DNA from: Mucilaginibacter mali
Lineage (GTDB): Bacteria > Bacteroidota > Bacteroidia > Sphingobacteriales > Sphingobacteriaceae
Assembly: GCF_013283875.1 (NCBI RefSeq)
Contig: NZ_CP054139.1
Coordinates: 1,240,001-1,304,000 of the forward strand
Direction of reading: 5' to 3'
Length of the DNA stretch: 64,000 nt
Position 1 is the stretch's first letter; the number at the start of each line of letters is the position of its first letter. The translations under genes were made by a program, and so were the position numbers. The notes beneath the pieces were generated by a model that saw only the letters and a program-made list of their open reading frames with translations, made no database searches and was not told where the DNA came from. Shown in pieces: positions 10,056-19,130 of this stretch.

Positions 10056-11744
10056 ATGAAGAAAATACTATTTATCGCTTTTACAGGTATAGTTATACTT
10101 AGTTCGGCGTGTAAAAAACTGCTTGACGAGGACGTTCGCACGCAGATATCAAATTTATACCTAAATACACCTGCCGGTATAGAAGACGGTGTGAAAGGGT
10201 GCTACGCTACCTTAAGAATGTATTACGGCTCGCAAAGCGCCGGCTGGATGACTGTGTTTGGTACCGACGAATATCAAAATGGCAACGCGGATGCCACTTA
10301 TGCCAATTATACCGCCAATTTAAACGCTGCCAACGGTACTACCGGCGGTATCTGGAACGCTTTGTACATCGGTATTAATGATTGCAATACCATGATAGAG
10401 AATATTCCAGCGGTTACGGGCATGACACAAACGCTGAAAAACATCCGCATGGGCGAAGTGAGGTTTTTAAGGGCACACTATTATTTCCTGCTTGTGCAGC
10501 AATTCGGCGGTCTTGATCTAAGGCTTTCCTCAACCCGTTCAGCTTCGAAAGTGGCCAGCCGTGCGCCTATCGCCGATGTTTATAAAGCTATTATCGAAGA
10601 TTTGACCTTTGCCATTGCTAACCTTCCCGCTACCACCAGCGATTACGGGCGGGTAACCATTGCCCCGGCCAAGCATATGCTGGCCAAGGTATACTTAACC
10701 CGTGCCGGCAGCACCGCGGCGGTAGCTACCGACTATGACAATGCGGCTGCTATAGCCAAAGATGTTATTGCTACCGGTGGCTATAAGCTGGTTAGCGATT
10801 TTTCTGAACTTTGGGCGCAACCCAGCAAGCCCAATACCGAAACGATGCTGGCCTGCCAGTTTAGCAACAATATCGTGTCCGAGCCAACCGTGGCCCCGGC
10901 TTCAGGTTCAAATATCAGCGCCTGGAATGCCGCTAATTTTGATTTTTGCGCTGGATATGAAGGCAAACCGGGCATAACCCGCGATTTGGCCAACGGCCGG
11001 CCGTTTGGGCATTACCGGCCTACAGCCTACATGGTAAATTTATATAATAAAACTGCTGACAGCCGCTTTGCTAAAACCTTTAAAACAGTTTGGCTGTGCA
11101 ACGCGCCTAACACCGCGGCTACCGCGTTTACCATTAATGGAAATACCGGCATTATAATGGCCCGTGGCGATACTTGCATATCCATACTCGACCATGATAT
11201 CACCGCGGCGCAAAAAGCCAAATACAAGTATACTGTACTAACACCAAGCACTTACGAGGTGGGTTTATGGCCACAAAATAAAAAGTTTGAAGATTCGTTA
11301 AGAGCCACTGTAAACGATAGCCGTGGTATCAAGGATTTCCCGATCTATCGTTTAGGTGAAACCTACCTGATAGCTGCCGAAGCATTGACCATGAGCGGAA
11401 AGCAGGCTGAAGCTGCAACTTATATTAACGCGTTAAGGGCAAGATCTATCATCCAGGGTTCAACACCGGCTATTACCGCTGCCAATACTGCTGCTATGCA
11501 GGTAACCGCTGCCGATATGAACATCGATTTTATTTTGGACGAAAGAGCAAGGGAATTATCTGGCGAGTTTATGCGATGGACGGACCTGGTGCGGACGGGT
11601 AAACTTTTAGAGCGGGTTCAAAAATATAACCCGGTGGCTACTTTACTAATTAAACCTTATCATATATTGCGCCCTATACCGCAGGTGCAAATAGACCGCA
11701 CGGAGGGAACGTCGACATCGTTCCCGCAAAACCCGGGCTACTAA
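10056..11744 (+). CDS. SusD/RagB family glycan-binding lipoprotein
   Basis: A 562-residue surface lipoprotein. The lipobox is ILSSAC with the lipidated cysteine at C19, followed by KKLLDED. The helical SusD core has TPR-like pairs, including the block NIRMGEVRFLRAHYYFLLVQ. The usual C-terminal SusD block (ELSGEFMRWTDLVRTGKL ... RPIPQVQID) is intact. It binds the glycan at the cell surface and caps the SusC channel encoded 12 bases upstream. A strong hairpin terminator follows, so SusC and SusD may end one transcript, with the hydrolase genes transcribed in part separately. Glycan specificity cannot be read from this family. Confidence 0.96.
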   Translation: MKKILFIAFTGIVILSSACKKLLDEDVRTQISNLYLNTPAGIEDGVKGCYATLRMYYGSQSAGWMTVFGTDEYQNGNADATYANYTANLNAANGTTGGIWNALYIGINDCNTMIENIPAVTGMTQTLKNIRMGEVRFLRAHYYFLLVQQFGGLDLRLSSTRSASKVASRAPIADVYKAIIEDLTFAIANLPATTSDYGRVTIAPAKHMLAKVYLTRAGSTAAVATDYDNAAAIAKDVIATGGYKLVSDFSELWAQPSKPNTETMLACQFSNNIVSEPTVAPASGSNISAWNAANFDFCAGYEGKPGITRDLANGRPFGHYRPTAYMVNLYNKTADSRFAKTFKTVWLCNAPNTAATAFTINGNTGIIMARGDTCISILDHDITAAQKAKYKYTVLTPSTYEVGLWPQNKKFEDSLRATVNDSRGIKDFPIYRLGETYLIAAEALTMSGKQAEAATYINALRARSIIQGSTPAITAANTAAMQVTAADMNIDFILDERARELSGEFMRWTDLVRTGKLLERVQKYNPVATLLIKPYHILRPIPQVQIDRTEGTSTSFPQNPGY

Positions 11745-11757
11745 GTATATTTAATAA

Positions 11758-11790
11758 AAAATACCCGGTTGGTAACCGGGTATTTTATTT
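11758..11790 (+). terminator. Rho-independent terminator after susD
   Basis: A 13-base arm (AAAATACCCGGTT), a 3-base loop and a perfect complementary arm, followed by a T-rich tract. It lies 13 bases after the SusD stop and ends just before the GH105 start at 11800. It should stop or attenuate transcription between the transport pair and the hydrolases. Confidence 0.8.
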
Positions 11791-11799
11791 ACTGCCAGC

Positions 11800-12906
11800 A
11801 TGATAAAAAAAATTCTGATCATTGGTTTATTTGCCGGGTTAATAAATGCTGCTTCGGCACAGCAAAAAGCAATGTTAAGGCTCGATTCCATACGGCGTGC
11901 GATGGATAAGGTAGTCATTTGGCAAATTGGCGAGTTTGCGCAGGGACATGTAAAAAGTTCGGAAATAGGGTGGGAGAACGGCGCGCTTTATACAGGTATC
12001 ATCGCCCTGAAAAAACTCAATAATGTCCCGGCTTACGATCGGTTCTTATACAACATAGGCGAGAAGCACAACTGGGATACCGGTCCGTACCGCCTGTTTG
12101 CTGATGACTACTGTGTTGCCCAAATGTATACTGCCATGTACCTGGAGCATCATCAACCTAAAATGATAGCCAAGTGGACCAAACTAGCCGATACCATTGT
12201 GCGTCGCCGGTTTAACGACTCGCTGGCCATATCTGCCGAGATCACTCATAAGGAATGGGCCTGGTGCGATGCCTTGTATATGGGGCCGGTTGGGCTGGCC
12301 TTATTAACAAAAGCTACGGGTAACCCGCAATACCTTAACAAAGCCGATTCGCTTTGGTGGAAGACGTCCGCCTATTTGTACGATAAGCAGGAACACTTGT
12401 ATTATCGAGACAACCGCTTTTTTACCCAGCGCGAAAAGAACGGGCAAAAGATCTTTTGGTCGCGCGGTAATGGCTGGGTGATTGCAGGCTTGGCCCACAT
12501 GCTTGAACTGATGCCCAGGGACTTTAAGAACCGTAAATTATACCAGCAGCAATTTAAAGAAATAGCCGCCCGGATAGCCGCCCTGCAACAACCCGACGGC
12601 AGCTGGCATGCATCGCTGCTTGACCCGGTAACATTTAACGAAAAAGAAACCAGTGGCACTGCGTTTTATTGCTATGCCTTTGCCTGGGGTATTAACCACG
12701 GGCTACTATCAAAAAAACAATACCTGCCTTTGGTAAACAAGGCATGGGCCGCGCTGATAACTTCAGTGCACCCGGATGGGAAACTGGGGTATGTGCAAAA
12801 TGTAGGCAGCGGCCCAATTGCTGCTAATTACAATAGCACCAATACCTACGGCGTGGGCGCGTTTTTACTGGCCGGTACAGAAGTGTATCAATTATATAAA
12901 AAATAG
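11800..12906 (+). CDS. GH105/GH88-type unsaturated uronyl hydrolase
   Basis: A 368-residue protein with a signal peptide (cleavage probably near residue 20, ASAQQ). The (alpha/alpha)6-barrel motifs of the YteR/UGL group are clear: FADDYCVAQMY, WCDALYMGP with the probable catalytic Asp at D157, FWSRGNGWV, and ETSGTAFYCYAFAWGIN. These enzymes hydrate the double bond of 4,5-unsaturated uronic acids left by lyases, releasing the sugar beneath. It is the natural partner for the PL8 lyase upstream. The signal peptide suggests periplasmic action. Whether it prefers unsaturated galacturonate on rhamnose or unsaturated glucuronate is not determinable from sequence alone. Confidence 0.9.
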   Translation: MIKKILIIGLFAGLINAASAQQKAMLRLDSIRRAMDKVVIWQIGEFAQGHVKSSEIGWENGALYTGIIALKKLNNVPAYDRFLYNIGEKHNWDTGPYRLFADDYCVAQMYTAMYLEHHQPKMIAKWTKLADTIVRRRFNDSLAISAEITHKEWAWCDALYMGPVGLALLTKATGNPQYLNKADSLWWKTSAYLYDKQEHLYYRDNRFFTQREKNGQKIFWSRGNGWVIAGLAHMLELMPRDFKNRKLYQQQFKEIAARIAALQQPDGSWHASLLDPVTFNEKETSGTAFYCYAFAWGINHGLLSKKQYLPLVNKAWAALITSVHPDGKLGYVQNVGSGPIAANYNSTNTYGVGAFLLAGTEVYQLYKK

Positions 12907-12910
12907 CTTC

Positions 12911-12916
12911 AAGGAG
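12911..12916 (+). promoter_or_regulatory. Ribosome binding site deciding the GH28 start
   Basis: AAGGAG sits 3 bases before an ATG at 12920. The open frame extends upstream to 12818, but that part overlaps the GH105 gene. The signal peptide begins right after 12920, so this start is preferred. Confidence 0.6.
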
Positions 12917-12919
12917 AAG

Positions 12920-14545
12920 ATGAGCTTGAGACCAGGTAATTTAATAACCATCGTGATGCTAATACTTTGCTGTAACGCGATGGCGCAAACCTATAATATA
13001 AAAGATTTTGGCGCCGTGGGCGATGGCAAAACCATGAACACCAAATCTATACAATCCGCTATTGATAAATGTGCCGAAACCGGCGGGCGGGTAGTTATTC
13101 CGGCGGGTACCTTTATGTCGGGTACGTTGCACTTGAAAAGTAGAGTGCATATCGTAATAAACGATGGGGGCGAACTAAAAGGCAGCCCTTACTTTAAAAA
13201 TTATCCTGATAATGCCGTGCAGTATCAAAACTCGTTTACGTATTCGGGCGGGAAACCCCGTGCCAACAAAGCTTTTTTACTTGCCGAAGGAGTTAATGAT
13301 ATTTCCATCACAGGCAAAGGCACTATCAACGGCAGCGGCGATAGCCGCGAGTTTAATTTAGGTAACGATGATACCCCTGCCAGTAAACTTAGGCCATGCA
13401 TGCTGCTGATCATCAATAGTAAGCATATCACCCTGCACGATATTACGCTTACCAACTCGGCTTACTGGCTGCAAAACTATTTAAGCTGCGAATACCTGGA
13501 ATTGAAGGGCTTAACCATCTACAACCAATCGAACTATAACCAGGATGCCATTGATATTGACGCCAGGCACGTGCTGATAGAAAATTGCAAGATAGATGCC
13601 GACGATGACGGTGTATGCCTGAAAAGCCACAGCAAAAATTTTGTGGTAGAAGATGTTACCGTGCGTAACTGCAGCATAGCCAGTAACTGCAACGCCATTA
13701 AGTTCGGCACGGCATCAAGCGGCGGGTTTAAGAATATAAATATAACCAACTGCACCATACAAAAGGCCTCGGCCGATCATATCCGTCACTGGCAGAAGAA
13801 CCTGCAATTTATCGGGCAGCCTGTAACCGTTATCTCCGGAATCGCTATCGAATCGGTTGATGGTGGGGTGATTGATAACGTGCACATTGCTAATATAAAA
13901 ATGCGTGATGTGCAAACGCCCATATTTGTGGTATTGGGTAACCGCGGTAATAAACAAGCCGGCGATAAAAGCTTTTACAACACCGCAAGCGGCGGGATAA
14001 ATACAAAAGGCGCAGGTAGCATCAGCAATATCACCATTAACAATATCGATGCGGTGAGCTATAGTAAAATGAGCAGCTCGGTTACGGCATTTCCCGGAGT
14101 ATATGTAGAAGATGTAAAGCTAAGCAATATCACCCTGAATAACATGGGCACCGGCACAACTGCCGAAGCAGATAGCCTGTTGAAAGAAAACCCCGGAGCC
14201 TATCCCGAAAACCGGATGTATGGACAGGTATATCCCTCAAGCGGTTTCTTTATCCGCCATGTAAAAAATATCAGTTTAAGCCAGGTTAAGTTTAAACTTA
14301 GAAATGCCGACCACCGGGCATCCATTATTATAGATGACGTTATAAAAGGCAGGTTAAACCAGGTTAGCTTACCGGCAACAGCGGGTAATACAGCGGCAAT
14401 TAAAATAATAAACAGCAAGGATATCAGCATTAATAAACCGTTAATTATCCCGCAAGGCAAGCCTTTGGTACAATTAACCGGCACGGCAAATAATCAGCTT
14501 TGGGTATCAGGCTTTAATAAGTATAAGGGCTGGCTGAAGCTTTAA
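12920..14545 (+). CDS. Glycoside hydrolase family 28 protein (pectin-active type)
   Basis: A 541-residue secreted protein with a signal peptide cut near MAQTYN, then a right-handed beta-helix. The opening YNIKDFGAVGDGKTMNTKSI is typical of GH28. Two of the acidic catalytic motifs are recognisable: NQD with D209, and DADDDG with the D229/D230 pair. The usual GHG histidine block is replaced by SNCNAIKFG, and no clear RIK motif is seen. Similar variant GH28 proteins are common in Bacteroidota; substrates include galacturonides and rhamnogalacturonan. It sits 13 bases after GH105 and 27 bases before GH78. Hydrolase activity is likely but unproven given the altered motifs. Confidence 0.85.
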   Translation: MSLRPGNLITIVMLILCCNAMAQTYNIKDFGAVGDGKTMNTKSIQSAIDKCAETGGRVVIPAGTFMSGTLHLKSRVHIVINDGGELKGSPYFKNYPDNAVQYQNSFTYSGGKPRANKAFLLAEGVNDISITGKGTINGSGDSREFNLGNDDTPASKLRPCMLLIINSKHITLHDITLTNSAYWLQNYLSCEYLELKGLTIYNQSNYNQDAIDIDARHVLIENCKIDADDDGVCLKSHSKNFVVEDVTVRNCSIASNCNAIKFGTASSGGFKNINITNCTIQKASADHIRHWQKNLQFIGQPVTVISGIAIESVDGGVIDNVHIANIKMRDVQTPIFVVLGNRGNKQAGDKSFYNTASGGINTKGAGSISNITINNIDAVSYSKMSSSVTAFPGVYVEDVKLSNITLNNMGTGTTAEADSLLKENPGAYPENRMYGQVYPSSGFFIRHVKNISLSQVKFKLRNADHRASIIIDDVIKGRLNQVSLPATAGNTAAIKIINSKDISINKPLIIPQGKPLVQLTGTANNQLWVSGFNKYKGWLKL

Positions 14546-14572
14546 CAATCAAAACAAATAAATATCCGCACC

Positions 14573-16984
14573 ATGTTAAATATCTGCCATAAGAATAATC
14601 GTGTAAACGCCTACTTCTTAATAAAGAGATGCCTTGTTGTGCTTTTCATATTCACGTTAGTTTACCAGGCCAAGGCGCAAATGAAGGACAGTAAAATTAC
14701 CACACCCGTAACCACCTGGAATGCCGACTGGATCGGTTGCCCGGGCGTAAACCTAAAAGAGTATGGCGTATACCACCTGCGTAAAACATTTGAGTTGGCA
14801 GCTAAACCGGGCACGTTTGTAGTGCATGTTTCGGGCGATCAGCGATATCGCTTGTTTGTTAACGGCACCCCGGTATGCTTTGGCCCGGCACGTGGCGACT
14901 TGCGCAACTGGAATTATGAAACCATTGATATTGCCCCATGGCTAAAAGTGGGTAAAAACGTATTGGCAGCGCAACTATGGCATATGGGTGGCGGCGCTCC
15001 CGCGGCGCAGGTATCGGCCCAAACCGGGTTTATTTTACAAGGTAATGGCGATAATGAGCAACTGGTAAATACCGGCAGTACCTGGCGCATCATAAAAAAC
15101 GAGGGTTACTTTGCCGAGCCTTTCCCTGCATCGCGCCTGGCATCGTACATCGTTGGCAGTTGCGATAGCGTGATATTTAAAAATTACCCGCTTAACTGGC
15201 AAAATCCCGATTACGATGATAAAAACTGGCTCACCCCGGTAAGCGAAGCCAAGGCCCGCTATTATACCGAAAAGCGCATCCTTAAACCGCGCGCCATCCC
15301 GATGATGGAGGAAACACCTGAACCCATAACCGGCATTGCGCGGGTGCAGGGAATGGATCAGGCTACAATAGTAAAGGCGTTTGACAGCAATGGCACCGTC
15401 TATATCCCGGCCAATACAACCGCTACCATTTTATTCGACAGGGAAACACTAACCACGGCCTATCCCGAAATTACATTTAGTCAGGGAAGCGATAGTAAGG
15501 TAAAGATAACTTATGCCGAATCGTTATTTGACAGTAAGGGCTTGAAAGGAAACCGTAATGAAATTGCAGGGAAGAGTATAAAGGGTTATTATGATGTTTT
15601 TATGCCCGATGGCGGCACAGGCAGGCTATTCCGTCCGTTGTGGACGCGCACATTCCGCTACCTCCAGTTTGATATTACAACCGGCAGCCAGCCGTTGGTG
15701 TTGGATAGGTTGCAATCGGTGTTTACGGCTTATCCGTTTAAAGAGAACGCCGTTTTTACATCGAATGATAAATCGCTAACCGATATCTGGACTGCCAGTT
15801 GGCGTACCGCTCGCTTGTGTGCCAACGAAACTTATATGGATTGCCCGTATTACGAGCAATTGCAATACGTTGGCGATACCCGCATACAAGCGTTGATCTC
15901 TTTATATGTATCGGGCGATGACCGGCTGATGCGCAATGCCATCGAACAATTTCATCAATCGCAGATTCCCGATGGCTTAACCATGGATGCCTACCCGGCA
16001 GGCGGTGGGAAGTTTATTCCTCCGTTCTCCTTATTCTGGATCTCGATGTTGCATGATTACTCCCGGTACCGGGACGACTACCCATTTGTGGATAGGTACC
16101 TGGTACCCATGGAAGCCATATTGCAATGGTTTCAGCATCGGATAGACCCGCGTACCGGTATGTTGGGCCAACTACCCTTCTGGAACTTTGTTGATTGGTC
16201 CTTTACCTTTAAAGGCATCCCGCCGGGCGGCATGGATGGTAATTCAGCCATATTATCGTTGCAGTATGTTTATACCTTGCAACAGGCCGCGCAGTTATAT
16301 GCACAGGCAGGGCAAGCGCAAAAAGCCGCTCAGTATAGCAAACTGGCTTTGCAAATACGGCAGGCTGTTTACCGTAATTGTTATGATGCCGGCAAAAAGC
16401 TTTTAGCTGACTCTCCGGAAAAGAGATCATTCAGCCAGCATGCCAACATCTGGTCGATATTAACGGATTGCATCCCGGGGAAGGATCAGCCGGCAACCAT
16501 GCAGCAGATCATAGCTGACCGTTCGCTTATCGGAACATCGTTATACTACCGGTTTTATTATGCGCGCGCGCTCAAAAAGGCAGGTATGGGCAATTTATAT
16601 ATCAGCACCCTGCAACCCTGGAAGGATATGCTGGCGCAGGGCTTCAGTACCTTCCCCGAAACTTTGGAACCCAATGTTCGCTCGGATTGCCACGCGTGGA
16701 GCGCCAGCCCATGTTACGATTTCCTGTCGACTATTTGTGGTATAGATACAGATGCCCCCGGTTTTAACAAAGTGCTGATAGCCCCCAACCCAGGTAGCTT
16801 AACTGATATATCGGGTACAATGCCACATCCCAAAGGTCAAATAAAGGTAAGCTATAAAAAACAGCCCGATGGGGGATATTTGGCAAAGGTTGAACTGCCG
16901 CCGAACCTGACTGGTCGTTTCGTTGCAAAAGGTAAGGTAATCGCATTAAAAGCGGGCATACAAACTTTTACATTTTATAAATAG
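14573..16984 (+). CDS. GH78 alpha-L-rhamnosidase
   Basis: An 803-residue secreted enzyme; a hydrophobic segment at about residues 18-35 ends in AKAQ. An N-terminal jelly-roll carbohydrate-binding region (WNADWIGCPG, YRLFVNGTPVCFGPARGD) leads to the (alpha/alpha)6 catalytic domain. There DCPYYEQLQYVGDTR holds the acidic residues typical of GH78, and a C-terminal beta-sandwich follows. It removes terminal alpha-L-rhamnose. With the PL8, GH105 and GH28 genes it implies a rhamnose-containing acidic glycan. This is the last gene of the locus; about 680 bases without an intact gene follow. Confidence 0.88.
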   Translation: MLNICHKNNRVNAYFLIKRCLVVLFIFTLVYQAKAQMKDSKITTPVTTWNADWIGCPGVNLKEYGVYHLRKTFELAAKPGTFVVHVSGDQRYRLFVNGTPVCFGPARGDLRNWNYETIDIAPWLKVGKNVLAAQLWHMGGGAPAAQVSAQTGFILQGNGDNEQLVNTGSTWRIIKNEGYFAEPFPASRLASYIVGSCDSVIFKNYPLNWQNPDYDDKNWLTPVSEAKARYYTEKRILKPRAIPMMEETPEPITGIARVQGMDQATIVKAFDSNGTVYIPANTTATILFDRETLTTAYPEITFSQGSDSKVKITYAESLFDSKGLKGNRNEIAGKSIKGYYDVFMPDGGTGRLFRPLWTRTFRYLQFDITTGSQPLVLDRLQSVFTAYPFKENAVFTSNDKSLTDIWTASWRTARLCANETYMDCPYYEQLQYVGDTRIQALISLYVSGDDRLMRNAIEQFHQSQIPDGLTMDAYPAGGGKFIPPFSLFWISMLHDYSRYRDDYPFVDRYLVPMEAILQWFQHRIDPRTGMLGQLPFWNFVDWSFTFKGIPPGGMDGNSAILSLQYVYTLQQAAQLYAQAGQAQKAAQYSKLALQIRQAVYRNCYDAGKKLLADSPEKRSFSQHANIWSILTDCIPGKDQPATMQQIIADRSLIGTSLYYRFYYARALKKAGMGNLYISTLQPWKDMLAQGFSTFPETLEPNVRSDCHAWSASPCYDFLSTICGIDTDAPGFNKVLIAPNPGSLTDISGTMPHPKGQIKVSYKKQPDGGYLAKVELPPNLTGRFVAKGKVIALKAGIQTFTFYK

Positions 16985-17408
16985 GAGTTTGTTATCAATG
17001 TTAGAAAGTTTTTGCCGTTAGAAATTAAATGTCAAAAGCATAATGAGTTCAGTGCGGGCCCCAATTATCAGAATCAATCGAAATCAGCAATAGATATTTT
17101 GAGCTATTGATTTTATTGTTTGAACAAGGCCCCTCTCTGACTTTGATTAATTTGATACTCATCTTGCCGAGTGAATGGGAATCTATTAGAACACCTTGAT
17201 GGAATTTTAGCTGTTATTAAAGAAATTCTCACTAATTAAATTTAGTGATCGATACATAAATATGGCTTTGTTTTTAATTACCGGGATTTAAGATTTTATA
17301 ATTGATTTGTTTTATCGTTAATATTGATCATCATTATTGGTTTTGCTGAAGGATTTTAATTTGTTTATACATTCTGTAATTCTTGGGATAATTTCTCCAA
17401 CGATCACA
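16985..17408. other. Non-coding, A+T-rich spacer
   Basis: No open frame, RNA gene or convincing hairpin is visible here. The stretch is visibly richer in A and T than the flanking genes and leads into two decayed fragments, so it is probably degraded foreign or deleted DNA. Confidence 0.5.
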
Positions 17409-17494
17409 TGGGCAGACAGAGGATTCGAACCCCAGGATCTGTCATAGTCAACGATTTTCAAGGCTGCCACGATCGACCACTCTGCCAGCTCTAC
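17409..17494 (-). pseudogene. Decayed tRNA-Ser (anticodon TGA)
   Basis: Read on the minus strand it has a serine-type D arm (GGCAGAGTGGTCGAT), the loop CTTGAAA with anticodon TGA, a long variable arm, a T loop (GGGTTCGAATCC) and a final CCA. The acceptor 5' arm (GTAGAGC) does not pair with the 3' side, the anticodon stem has two mismatches, and the 3' end is about two bases short. It is therefore a relic of tRNA-Ser rather than a working gene. Confidence 0.6.
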
Positions 17495-17500
17495 TAACAG

Positions 17501-17646
17501 ATATGGGAAGATGAAGGTGTTATAGTGGGCCGCAACCTGAATATGTTCATGTCAAAACTCAGGAAAAACCAGAAGCTGACTCAAACATCAACATTGTTGT
17601 GATACGCGACAACGGTTATGAGCTTGAAATTAGCGCCTCGGGATAA
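17501..17646 (+). pseudogene. Remnant of an OmpR-type response regulator DNA-binding domain
   Basis: In one frame the bases encode IWEDEGVIVGRNLNMFMSKL followed by RKNQKLT. After a frameshift near 17578 they encode DSNINIVVIRDNGYELEIS and a stop. This matches the end of winged-helix response regulators (the family pattern is WGDD....GR.LDVFI.KLRK...D..I.I....G.GY.L). Only about 48 codons survive and a stop precedes them, so this is a fragment. It lies next to the decayed tRNA in a non-coding scar. Confidence 0.65.
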
Positions 17647-17662
17647 TAAAGCTTTAAATTGT

Positions 17663-18592
17663 TTACTTCCAGATATCCGCAGTAACTGTTTTTACCGGCT
17701 TATAGGTTATATATTGTACCATACGCGGCGTTTTCCCTTTGTTTGGGGTAGCACAATGCGGCAATGCCTGGTGCCATATCACGAGATCGCCTGCTTTTCC
17801 CGGCACAGCGACAGGTGTTAATTCATTCAATGCTGCCACCCTGGGACTGGCGCCGGCGGGTAATGCGGCCATCCATTGGTCTATGTTTTTATGAAAACCG
17901 GGCACACAATGAAAGGCTCCGTCTGCAGCGGTTACATCATTCAGATATAACAATCCCTGCAAAACAAAAGGTATAGGTAATTGCAGGCTTACATCCCAGT
18001 GAAGCGGGCTGCCTGCAAATGTATAAAAGTTTGTTTCAGGCGGATTGAAACTTACTTTATCTACTAAAAGGTAGATATCCGTTTCGCCGTACAGTTCCCG
18101 GTATACTTGCCTGATCTTTGCAGCCCTCCTGTTTACTTCAAGAGCCGTGTGCTGAAAGAAACTAAGCATTAATCCTTTTTTTTCGGGGTGAAACTTGTAC
18201 CAACTGGCGGGATCAGTTATATCAGCATCAAGAAACTGCCATATAGCATTTCTTGCGGCAACTGCATCTTCCTCAGCTACAGCATTTTTAACTACTAAAT
18301 AGCCATTCCTATCCCAAAAATCCAGGTCCTCTGCGGTTAGTGATACATCACTGAAAACGGCCGGTTGCTCTGAAAGTTTTGTTTGGCCCAGCCAGTCAAT
18401 AAACGCGTCGAAGGATGGGTTTTTTGAATATAAATAGTTCAACGCTTCTTCCGTTCCTCTGCCATATGAAGATAAACTATATACTTGCGTTTCCCATTCG
18501 CCGGGAATTGTATTATTTGATATTTTATATCCCGGAGTATTCCGTTCCCAAAATTTATATAACGCGGTGAATGATATTGTTTCCGTTTCCAT
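17663..18592 (-). CDS. Phytanoyl-CoA dioxygenase (PhyH) family protein
   Basis: A 309-residue Fe(II)/2-oxoglutarate-dependent oxygenase. The iron ligands fit H198 and D200 (SPLHWDVSLQLP) with the distal His at H279 (WHQALPHCATPN). The 2-oxoglutarate Arg is probably in RMVQYITYKP at the C-terminus. The open frame extends six codons upstream to a TTG; I chose the ATG at 18592. The family hydroxylates varied small molecules and lipids, and the substrate here is unknown. It stands alone between a scarred region and an IS remnant, with no biosynthetic partner nearby, so it could be a stranded accessory gene. Confidence 0.82.
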   Translation of the reverse strand: METETISFTALYKFWERNTPGYKISNNTIPGEWETQVYSLSSYGRGTEEALNYLYSKNPSFDAFIDWLGQTKLSEQPAVFSDVSLTAEDLDFWDRNGYLVVKNAVAEEDAVAARNAIWQFLDADITDPASWYKFHPEKKGLMLSFFQHTALEVNRRAAKIRQVYRELYGETDIYLLVDKVSFNPPETNFYTFAGSPLHWDVSLQLPIPFVLQGLLYLNDVTAADGAFHCVPGFHKNIDQWMAALPAGASPRVAALNELTPVAVPGKAGDLVIWHQALPHCATPNKGKTPRMVQYITYKPVKTVTADIWK

Positions 18593-18747
18593 GTTATGTG
18601 ATCCACACAACCAGACACTTTAAACAAAGAGACTTTGTAAACCTGGTGTTCGATAGCGATCTATACTATCAAATATACGCAATGCCGGATATTCCTTGGT
18701 GTAATTTGCTAAAAATAAAGCAAAAGATTACCTGAGGCATAAAAGAA

Positions 18748-19130
18748 GAGGCCGTCTCATAATTCAATTATGAGGCGGTTTTTTCGTTGATGCCGATTTA
18801 GATGAGTTATTAGGAAAGCGGGACTGTATCAGCCTGCTTTCGATTTTTTTGAGTTGGTTCAGGTGTTTTTATCGGATAAAAAGCCTTTTTTATCAGGCTT
18901 TCCACTTTCTGAGGTTATGTGCGATGGATAATAATCCTATTTCGACCTCGGTTTTGGACATTCCCTTCAGCAGGAATCGCCTGAAGCCGTGATTATGCTT
19001 CAGGTTGGCGAACACCGGTTCGATATCTGCGGGCCGTCGCTTTCGGTATTTGATGCCCTTTTCGGTATTCAGTCTTTCTTTCGCTATCTGCTTGTGTATT
19101 CTAAGGCTGTGGTTGATCTCCACCACGCGG
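18748..19130 (-). mobile_element. IS1182-like element remnant (3' end only)
   Basis: The left boundary is a terminal-repeat-like GAGGCCGTCTCATAA, part of an 11-bp hairpin (18752-18778). The minus strand then carries the last ~77 codons of a DDE transposase (18893-19126) containing ADIEPVFANLKHNHGFRRF and IGLLSIAHNLRKW, the C-terminal signature of IS1182-type transposases. The rest of the element is gone. Its broken end lies within a few bases of the truncated cation-efflux gene, so insertion followed by deletion probably shaped the locus. Confidence 0.75.

Noticed and set aside
18593..18610. Upstream TTG start for the PhyH-type gene
   Set aside because: It adds six residues with no conserved match, and an ATG with the same frame follows at 18592.
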